Source: Planctomycetota bacterium (GTDB lineage: Bacteria; Planctomycetota; UBA8742; SKZP01; JAIOTL01). Taken from it: DNA of 20,527 nucleotides. The translations under genes were made by a program, and so were the position numbers. The DNA is taken from the NCBI GenBank assembly GCA_021106775.1, contig JAIOTL010000204.1, positions 1-20,527 of the forward strand, read 5' to 3'. Under the pieces are notes generated by a model. It was not told where the DNA came from. It did no database searches and saw only the letters and a program-made list of their open reading frames with translations. Shown here one piece after another: positions 7,701-15,200 of the stretch (the stretch's first letter is position 1; each line of letters opens with the position of its first letter).

Positions 7701-8593
7701 GGTTGATTTTTCTCCTCACCATCTCCGTTAGGGTCATCACCGTAATCAGGCACTTCGATGCCTTGTTTTCTTAGATCGTCAAGCAAGCGCATGAAATCCT
7801 CTCTCATCTTTTGACGTTCTTTATTGCCCTTTTCAACATCTCCTGCCATTGAATCCATTCTTTTTTCAGCTTCTCTATATCTATTATCTAGTTCTTTAAC
7901 GTCTTTTTTCAATTGCTCGTCAGTTTCTTTCATCTTATTCTGCTCGTCTTCAAGCTTTTTCAGTTCTTCTTGTAACTTACGATGTTTTTTTAATAGTTTT
8001 AATTGCTCAGCTTCAGTTTTCTTATCTAAATTCTTCAAATCCTCGTCAACTTTACTCAATTCAGCCTTAGTATTCTTTATATTTTCATTGTTTTGACCTA
8101 TCTGTGTTTTATGTTCCGCAATTAGACTGCTGTGTTTTTTTATATCCAGCTGAAGGTTTCTAAGCTGGGATTGCTGTTTCGAATACTTTTCTTCAAGCTC
8201 AGCAATTTTAATTTTCCAGCCGGTTTGCATTTTCGATTTGTGGAAGTCATCATCTTCTTTGTTAACAAAAACCAGAGAATTGAAACTAACATACGTGGCA
8301 ACAAGCATTACAAGCAGGATAATGGCTGGTATAAGTTTGTTTGCAGGTGGCATCTGTCCACTTTGGATAAAATCCTGTTTTTTCCATTTCTTTTTTGGTC
8401 GTTTTTTGCCAGATTTGATATTTTTTCCGTTTTTGCTGGATTCATCAGCCACGCTATCAGATGATGTTTGTTGAGTTTCCTCTATCATCCGCTTTTTCAC
8501 TTCTTCAACACTTTTCACATTGGTCGAAGGTACAATTTCAACCTCAATCTTCTTCAAAACACCGCTTTTCTGTTTCTTATTATTTTCTGCCAT
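7697..8593 (-). CDS. Single-pass membrane protein with long coiled coil (first of tandem pair)
   Basis: No family is recognised. The 298-residue protein starts with about 80 hydrophilic residues, including a Lys-rich patch at 57-72 (IKSGKKRPKKKWKKQ) that should stay in the cytoplasm. One membrane helix follows at about 86-108 (KLIPAIILLVMLVATYVSF), then a charged coiled coil from about 120 to 270 and a Pro/Gly/Asp-rich tail (VPDYGDDPNGDGEEKNQP). The start is supported by GAGG at 8599-8602, five bases upstream. It is the first gene of a two-gene unit with the overlapping paralogue downstream. The longer N-terminal region distinguishes it from its partner and could bind a cytoplasmic or nucleic-acid target. 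A candidate promoter lies about 100 bases upstream. A role in envelope organisation is only a guess from topology. Confidence 0.75.
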   Translation of the reverse strand: MAENNKKQKSGVLKKIEVEIVPSTNVKSVEEVKKRMIEETQQTSSDSVADESSKNGKNIKSGKKRPKKKWKKQDFIQSGQMPPANKLIPAIILLVMLVATYVSFNSLVFVNKEDDDFHKSKMQTGWKIKIAELEEKYSKQQSQLRNLQLDIKKHSSLIAEHKTQIGQNNENIKNTKAELSKVDEDLKNLDKKTEAEQLKLLKKHRKLQEELKKLEDEQNKMKETDEQLKKDVKELDNRYREAEKRMDSMAGDVEKGNKERQKMREDFMRLLDDLRKQGIEVPDYGDDPNGDGEEKNQP

Positions 8594-8689
8594 ATCAGCC
8601 TCTTTTTATTTACACAGAGAATTATATCCAGATGGAAGAATACTATCTGCTGAATTTACCGAATTATAAATTTATCTCAATATAATTAT

Positions 8690-8717
8690 AATATATTCAT
8701 TGAGAAGTTTCTATCAA
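8690..8717 (-). promoter_or_regulatory. Candidate sigma-70-type promoter for the coiled-coil gene pair
   Basis: On the minus strand TTGATA (8712-8717) and TATATT (8690-8695) are separated by 16 bases, upstream of the gene starting at 8593. The region is very AT-rich, so a chance match is possible. Confidence 0.35.
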
Positions 8718-8738
8718 TCATTGAAGTCAGATAAATGG

Positions 8739-10028
8739 TTAAAAATCTTCTTCGCCTGAATTTAACGGTTGTTCAACTTTTTTATCGACTTTTTCACATA
8801 ATATTTTAATTACTTGTTTTACTCCGCGTTCGAGGATGGCATCTGTGCCAGCAGCATATTCGAGTTGTAATGGTACAACAATGTCAGGCTCAACGCCGTT
8901 TCCTTCAAGCGTTTTACCGTCTTTTGTGAAGCGTGCGCCGTCAAGGACTGGAAGCATCAGCGCGGAACCGTCTGAAAGCCTGTAGAAGTTTGTAGCCAGA
9001 ACCGCTCCCTGAGTTCTTCTGCCGACGAGTGTACCAAGCTTTTCACGCTGAATTTCATGGGCGAAAATTTCCTTCGCGCTTCGTGAACCTTCGTCGATTA
9101 ACACGATTAACGGCTTTTCCCATTTGGGGATGCGCTTTCTAAAGGAATCTCTAAGTTTTGTGAACGATGCCAAAAGCATTCGAACAACAACCATGTTTCC
9201 GCCATGCCCCCTGATATCCAGTATCATCGCGTCGCAATCTGCGAATTCGTCATCGATTGCGGAATGGAAAATATCTGCGATTCTGCGCGATAAAAAATGC
9301 CAGGTATGAATGTAGGCGATTTTTTTACCATCTTTTTCAATCACTTTTACGGAATTTTCAACGGATTTTGTTTCATTGTAATCAACAGCTTGAACGGTTA
9401 GTTTCTGGGTCTTTGCGTCCTTTTCTCTGCGAATTTGAAGAGTGATTTTCTCATCTTTTTCAGCTTTTATCACAAGATATTCGGGACCGGGAATACCGAC
9501 ATCGTTGCCAGCATCGATAACTTTCTTGCATTCAGTGACCTTTTTGCTGTTGATGCTGATGATTTCGTCACCGAGTTTCAAACCTGCACTTTCAGCAGCA
9601 CCGCCTTCGGAAAAACGGGTAGCGAAGTACTTACCGTCGAGTTTGCGAAGCTTGAAGCCGAACTCAGGCGAGAGTGTATTTGTGCGTTCGTTGCCAATTC
9701 CCTGATAAATTTCCTTCTCAATCACCGCGAAATGACTCACTCCGAACCTGGCTATCATCTCATTTACCGCATTGTGAAGCTCAGTTGAATTTTTTGAGTC
9801 TGCAACCTGTTTTTTGTGTTTTTCCCGCAGTTTTTCTAAATCCAACCCGCGATATTTCTTGTCGTAAAAGCGTTTTTTGATGAGATCGATAACCTCATCA
9901 AGAAAACTTAAGTTTTGCTCGGATTTGTTCTTAAGCGCAACTTCTGCCTGGTTCTGCACCCCTGCATAAGAATTGAAAGAAAAAACAAATATAAGTGAAA
10001 TTAAGGTGATTGTGAAAAATTTATTCAT
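8739..10028 (-). CDS. Secreted S41-family (tricorn-like) peptidase with PDZ domain
   Basis: The 429-residue protein has a Sec signal peptide (about 1-23, ending NSYA). A helical N-terminal domain contains RFGVSHF with His99. A PDZ domain follows at about 120-215 (SAGLKLGDEIISINSKKV), then an S41 core with the typical ILDIRGHGGN at 269-278. The nucleophile is most likely Ser317 in EGSRSAKEIF, aligned with the GTASASEI motif of C-terminal processing proteases. The Lys of the classical Ser/Lys dyad (TFGKG) is absent: the site reads RRTQGAV, with Ala342. The SH pair before the PDZ domain matches the Ser-His of tricorn-type S41 enzymes, so a Ser/His/Glu mechanism is likely rather than loss of activity. 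GGAG sits five bases before the ATG. It probably acts in the periplasm on envelope proteins; substrates are unknown. The L6 terminator separates it from the gene upstream. Confidence 0.88.
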   Translation of the reverse strand: MNKFFTITLISLIFVFSFNSYAGVQNQAEVALKNKSEQNLSFLDEVIDLIKKRFYDKKYRGLDLEKLREKHKKQVADSKNSTELHNAVNEMIARFGVSHFAVIEKEIYQGIGNERTNTLSPEFGFKLRKLDGKYFATRFSEGGAAESAGLKLGDEIISINSKKVTECKKVIDAGNDVGIPGPEYLVIKAEKDEKITLQIRREKDAKTQKLTVQAVDYNETKSVENSVKVIEKDGKKIAYIHTWHFLSRRIADIFHSAIDDEFADCDAMILDIRGHGGNMVVVRMLLASFTKLRDSFRKRIPKWEKPLIVLIDEGSRSAKEIFAHEIQREKLGTLVGRRTQGAVLATNFYRLSDGSALMLPVLDGARFTKDGKTLEGNGVEPDIVVPLQLEYAAGTDAILERGVKQVIKILCEKVDKKVEQPLNSGEEDF

Positions 10029-10184
10029 TGCATCTCCAAGTTTGCATCAAATATGCTCTTTTTATACTTCATACGTTTTTTAACGGTTTGAAACAAGATA
10101 TTTTGGGGATTTTACGCAATTATTAACGTTTGCACCAGTATTGCAGACAGCATGAAATACTTACGATGTTATTAATTTTGGTCG

Positions 10185-10207
10185 AAAAAAAAGGTACGCT
10201 TGCGTAC
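10185..10207 (-). terminator. Rho-independent terminator of rplF
   Basis: On the minus strand, directly after the rplF stop, GTACGC and GCGTAC (10202-10207 and 10194-10199) form a stem with a tight loop, followed by one C and eight T (10185-10192). This marks L6 as the last gene of its transcript and separates it from the protease gene. Confidence 0.8.
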
Positions 10208-10209
10208 GA

Positions 10210-10779
10210 TTATCCGCCGGAAACCATGGGCTTGCCTTCTTTGCGAATAACATACTCGTCATGATAGCGAATTCCCTTGCCTTTGTAGGGTTCTGGAGGG
10301 CGTACCGCGCGGATTACCGCTGCGAACTCACCCACAACCTGCTTGTCAATACCTTTTATCGACAATTTCGCAGGTTCGTCGTTACCGCGAGCAGCCTTGA
10401 CATCGATGACAACCTCGACATGTTCGGGAATATCAAATTCAACTGGGTGGCAGAATCCAATGTTCATTACGAATTTTTTACCAACGACATTGCAGTTGTA
10501 ACCCACACCGTAGATCAGGAGTTTTTTCTCGAAACCGTCAGTTAAGCCGATAACCATGTTGTTGATAAGTGCCCTTGTCAATCCGTGAAACGCCTTGAGT
10601 TGTTTCGTTTCATTTGCGCGGTCGACAACAATTGTCTCGTCCACTTGTTTTGTTGTGATTCCTTCGGGATGCTCCCAGCTCAACTCGCCTTTAGGTGATT
10701 TTACGCTGACAAGTCGTCCTTTGATTTTAACGTCCACGCCTTTTGGAATGGGGATAGGTTTCTTACCTATTCTGCTCAT
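10210..10779 (-). CDS. rplF: 50S ribosomal protein L6 (uL6), isolated locus
   Basis: L6 binds 23S rRNA near the sarcin-ricin loop and supports translation factor binding. The match is clear along the whole length: MSRIGKKPIPIPKGV at the start, AFHGLTRALINNMVIG in the middle, YGVGYNCNVVGKKF, and the C-terminal signature RAVRPPEPYKGKGIRYHDEY. At 189 residues it is slightly longer than the usual 176-184, mainly from an extended C-terminal tail ending MVSGG. AAGGAG is placed five bases before the ATG. The gene normally sits between rpsH and rplR in the spc operon. Here it has no ribosomal neighbours, a 233-base upstream gap and its own terminator. It is either a relocated single copy or a second copy. 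All core motifs look intact, so it should be functional. Confidence 0.97.
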   Translation of the reverse strand: MSRIGKKPIPIPKGVDVKIKGRLVSVKSPKGELSWEHPEGITTKQVDETIVVDRANETKQLKAFHGLTRALINNMVIGLTDGFEKKLLIYGVGYNCNVVGKKFVMNIGFCHPVEFDIPEHVEVVIDVKAARGNDEPAKLSIKGIDKQVVGEFAAVIRAVRPPEPYKGKGIRYHDEYVIRKEGKPMVSGG

Positions 10780-11012
10780 GTTTTCTCCTTACCTGCCTGT
10801 TGAAAAAGTCAAGCCTAAAGCACTTTCTCACCAACCAGTTAGTCCTTAAGATTTTCGCTTCCTGCGTTTTCAGGACAGCAATAAAATGAAGCAATGCACA
10901 TTATCAAATAAAAATACAGTTTCAAGTTTTTTTAATATTTCGTAACAAAATAGTGTTCACGGTATTGATATGTTTTGTATAGAACACACTCAGCACGTCA
11001 TTACAGGCATTT

Positions 11013-12089
11013 TTATTCGCCAAAACCTTTGAAGCTGCGCGGGTTATCTATCCCAAGCGGATTCTTGTTGCTGCTGTTTTCATCCACCCATTTTTCCCAC
11101 GATTTCAAATGTTCTTTGAAATCCTCCATGGTTATGCCGTTCAGCGCATCAACAATCATCTTTTTAGTGCTGAGATAATCGGGTTTTGCTAATTTCCCAG
11201 AGTCCACGTCTTTCACAATTTCATTGAATTTCGCAATGAGATTAACTACTGCCTTGCGATAATCGAGTTTCCGCAATGCAGTCCACGCATATGAACGAAC
11301 CTTGATATTCTCATGGAATAAATAAGGATAAATCTGGGCACAGACGAAGCTTGGCACTTCAGGACCCATTAAACCGAGTGATTCAAACACTTTTATCTTA
11401 ACGTAAACTGAATCATCTGAAATAAGATTGCCAACCTGTCGACCAGCAGACATATCGCCCATTTCACCGATTGCCAATGCTGCATGTCCTCTAAGTTTAT
11501 TGAAAATCCGCAATTCAGGAATTTTCTGGGTTGTAGTATCCATCTTGTTGTAATCTTCTATTGCTGTGTAAATTTTCTTCATAACCTCAAGAATTTGTTT
11601 ACTTGACCTGCAACTGACGAGGTCAGGTGCTTCACCTTCTTTATTTTCGCTTCCACCATCGATAAAAGCTTTAACTTTTCCCATAGTTTCATTACTTGAA
11701 TACATTTTATAAATTTGTAAGTACCATTCGCGCACATCGTGCAAAATATTCGATTGAAGTGCCATGAGTTTGTCTTTTTCCGCGAGTCTTGTAAGCAGTT
11801 TTTTTGAATTAAGTGCATACACAAGATGTTTAACAACTGGCAAACCTATTTTCCCAAGCTCCTTTCGGGCGTCTTTCATTTCATATTCAAAACCTGTACC
11901 GAGTTTGGGAATGAGTTTGAACCAGACCAGTTTATCCTCATCAGTTGTTAATTCTCTGCGGGTTAGGTAAGCGGCTTTTTTTGCAGGCTTCTCTTTTTTA
12001 ACTTTATTTTCGACATCAGCCGATTGTGAATTCACGATTCCGATAAGCAGAAAAGCTATCAATAAGGCAGAAATCAATGTTTTTTTCAT
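11013..12089 (-). CDS. Secreted protein with HEAT-like helical repeats
   Basis: The 358-residue protein has a Sec signal peptide (MKKTLISALLIAFLLIGIVN, cleavage near residue 22-24) followed by a Lys-rich linker. HEAT-like helices are visible at about 72-95 (DARKELGKIGLPVVKHLVYAL) and 195-290, where LRGHAALAIGEMGD, VKIKVFESLGLMG and VRSYAWTALRKLDY look like successive repeat units. HEAT repeats are protein-binding scaffolds and no catalytic motif was seen. GAAGG lies seven bases before the ATG. The gene is 116 bases downstream of the giant GspK-like gene on the same strand. The gap contains a candidate promoter and a tandem direct repeat, so it may be transcribed separately. A function tied to the giant protein is possible only from proximity. 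Confidence 0.7.
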   Translation of the reverse strand: MKKTLISALLIAFLLIGIVNSQSADVENKVKKEKPAKKAAYLTRRELTTDEDKLVWFKLIPKLGTGFEYEMKDARKELGKIGLPVVKHLVYALNSKKLLTRLAEKDKLMALQSNILHDVREWYLQIYKMYSSNETMGKVKAFIDGGSENKEGEAPDLVSCRSSKQILEVMKKIYTAIEDYNKMDTTTQKIPELRIFNKLRGHAALAIGEMGDMSAGRQVGNLISDDSVYVKIKVFESLGLMGPEVPSFVCAQIYPYLFHENIKVRSYAWTALRKLDYRKAVVNLIAKFNEIVKDVDSGKLAKPDYLSTKKMIVDALNGITMEDFKEHLKSWEKWVDENSSNKNPLGIDNPRSFKGFGE

Positions 12090-12133
12090 GATAAACCTTC
12101 AAGTACAGGGTAAGAAAATATAGTCAAGTTAAT

Positions 12134-12162
12134 GATATAAAATCAGATTAATTAAAACACAA
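12134..12162 (-). promoter_or_regulatory. Candidate promoter of the HEAT-like protein gene
   Basis: On the minus strand TTGTGT (12157-12162) and TATATC (12134-12139) are 17 bases apart, which would place transcription start about 35-40 bases before the ATG at 12089. The boxes are imperfect, but spacing is ideal and a tandem repeat sits just upstream. Confidence 0.4.
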
Positions 12163-12163
12163 T

Positions 12164-12198
12164 AATTTCGTTAGTAAAACAAAATTTCGCCAGTAAAA
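12164..12198. repeat. Tandem 16-bp direct repeat, 19-bp period
   Basis: AATTTCGTTAGTAAAA (12164-12179) and AATTTCGCCAGTAAAA (12183-12198) differ at two of 16 positions and are separated by CAA. They lie between the giant gene's stop and the HEAT-like gene, directly upstream of the candidate -35 box, where an activator would bind. Confidence 0.6.
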
Positions 12199-12205
12199 AA
12201 TGTGT

Positions 12206-15200
12206 TTACTCACCTTTAGCCCTGAAATAATGAACTTTGCCGTCTTGTTCGTATTCGAAATAACATCCTACGAATTCGGGACTCCATTTCCAACAGTCCT
12301 GAAGAAAAGCATTGTTGACAAACTCGAAGCTGACACGCCATTCAATTCCGTCAGCGGTGATATTTATATTATCCATTTGCTGCAAAGTGTTAATCGACTC
12401 GACAATATCAGGGTCTTCTCTATTGCCAGTTGCTGGAATATATCGATTATGACGGAAAATGAAGTGTTTCACAGCAGGGTCAGACCAGCTCACGATATTC
12501 GAAGGTTTTATGTACATGTGAATGCGCATAAAATTACCTTCTCGTCTGCGAAGTTTAGGGTCATCGACAATTGCCCAATGAACTCGAAGCCAACGTGCGC
12601 CTGGCTCACCGTGTGCACCTCCGATACTTTTCTGCTCAGGTGTGTTGATAAATCTTCTGTCGATTTCGTTTACCTGAGTATTATTGTTGTTTGTGTTTAT
12701 TGGATCCATTGTCTTGAATTTATCCTCGTATCTATACGGAAGCTTAACAAGCACATCATGGGTGAGAAAATCCCAAGGTGGTGAACCGAACATGCCCCTG
12801 TATAATCCTCTGTTTTCGGGTGTATAAATCGAGAAATAATAACGATTGTTCATGCGCAAATACTTGAAAACTTCAAGATTTAATGGGTTTGAACCACCAA
12901 CCAAATAACCTTCATTACCCAAGCTGTTCGGGTCATTTGACGTGATATTCAATCTGGTTGCGGTTGCGAATGAATGGTTGGTATTCATTCTTGCACAGGT
13001 TATGTTAGCAATGTTGATATATTTTGCATTTCTGCCGTGCGGCTTTGGTATAGTTCCCAAAAAACCGCGCGTGCAGTTTAAAAGTGGAGAACCAACGCGA
13101 TTGTCATTGACCCGCCTTGCATATGCGATTAATTCGTCATCTACTTTAATAATACCGACATTCCAATTTAAACCCTGGGGATTATTCACACGTATGGTTC
13201 TGTCTGTGTCATTGATTCCATTAACCAAGAAGAAATCACCGGCACCTGAGGAAAACCATTGAATTTCATCGACATATCCACCGAATCCTACTTCATCCGA
13301 GTCTTTAACTGTTGGGTGCCCAAATTGAATCTGATCTGGCAAATTTAAGGGTAGTTCACAGCTTGGGAATTTTATCAATCGAGTTCCACCACCTGGAGTA
13401 TACAAATTATCTACGAAATCGGATAAAACTATCCATTGTCGGTTGTTGCCTGCTGAAGTATTTGTCCAGAGAACGCGAAGTGCATCGCCGTCCGCCATCA
13501 AGTTTTGCGGATTAAAAGATGTGGATTGAACGACCGTTACTTTGTCGAATGCGCCGGCACCATAAGTTGCTCTTCGCTCGACAGAATTAATCATAAACAG
13601 AGGCAAAGCACGAGGAGAATTCGTATTCTTGAAATTTCTGATTTGAGTGCTAAATTGACCTCTCCAATTGTTTGCGTCGCGATTGTATAGCAGATAACTT
13701 CCCGGGTGTTTGTCGACAACGGGTTCGGTATATCGGCATATTTCATTTCGTTCGTCAAGGAAAACATACCCACCGTTAGCATGATAATTTGTAACATCGT
13801 CAAGCTCTATTGAAATCAACCTGACATTTGAGTTATTCACAAAATGATAACCAAGATTGTTGCCGTTAGCATCCGTGCCGAAACCTGCTGCCCCTGATGG
13901 TTGCCCTTTCCAAGCAATCGCATTGCGCTCCCCTACATTAAGATACTGATACTCCATGCCATTATCATCTGATTCAGTATGAATCCCGTCATAAAAGATG
14001 ATTTCACCGAGATTTCCTGGATTCGCCAAAACAGCAGTCATTTGTCCTGTTTGCTCGTCTTCTTGATATTCGATTATGACATCACCCCACACAAGAACAT
14101 AGCCCTGTTCAGGAAAATCATCAAAAGTCGATGGTTGTGCGATTATTTTCATACCGCCTTCTGGTAAACCTGCCAACGGTCCTTCGTTCAGATAATCATC
14201 ATAATCTGTGTTTTCAGTGTCTTCGTTAAATATTCTCACAGGACCGGTCAGTCTGCCGAACTTTGAAATGAGTCTGCCTTTAGCTGCAGGCAGATTGGGA
14301 GCAAGACTATCCTGAAGCAGAGTTAGAGAATAACCCCATAAATATACTGCTGAGCCTGTTTCATGCATTGCTGCAGTAGAACCGCGTGCTCCTCGAATAA
14401 TACCGTTGGGATAACTTATTGTTTGTCCAGTATTCGGGTCAATTTGGTCGATTACGTCAAGACCTTCGAGAATATTGCGATTGGCGGGATTTCGTCGAGA
14501 ATAGCGTATCACTTCGTCATTTATCTGTATAACTCCTGAAGTTGGGAAACCGCTTGCATCCTCAAGCACGATTTGATGCACATTTTCGTCATATTGATTT
14601 CCGCTGGGAGCATTGAGATTGCGCGTCAGATACGAATAACGTTCTCTAATAACATCGCCGTCCCAACCGTCAGGATAATATGTATGTGTGAAATATCCTG
14701 GAATTCGGACAACCGGTGAAGCACCAAGCCCATCGAGAAGGAGATTAAACTGCACCTTAATTCTTCTACCTTGCAAGATATCCCGAAAACTCGAACCTTT
14801 CCAGGTCAGCATTGTGTGATACCAAACATCAGACCGGATTCCACCACCTGCATTCCCCATTCTTCTTAGTGGGAAAACATAATCGCAGGCAGCGGCTTCG
14901 AGGTCGGAAGCAAGTATCCGCATCACAAGCGCACGTCGTCTGGGTTCATAAAACAGAACAAGCCGATTCCGGTACTGTTCTGCGGCAATATCCATGATTA
15001 TTGTTTTTTCATTGTTGTTGTATTGGTCCATTTTGAACCAGAAATGAAGCGATCCAGTGTTTAGTCCCAGTTTGCCTTGTGCCAAGTTTGTTCCAAGCGG
15101 ACGTGCATTAAGCAAATATGGTTTACCATTGTCGAAATGTCTGCCCAGTCCAGGAAAATCAAGGATATTGTTTCCTTTTTTGTCAGGAGAATATGGTAGC

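Noticed and set aside
7224..8685. Plus-strand open frames rich in Phe, Ser and Leu opposite the coiled-coil genes
   Set aside because: They are antisense images of Lys/Glu-rich coding sequence, without plausible ribosome binding sites or domains.
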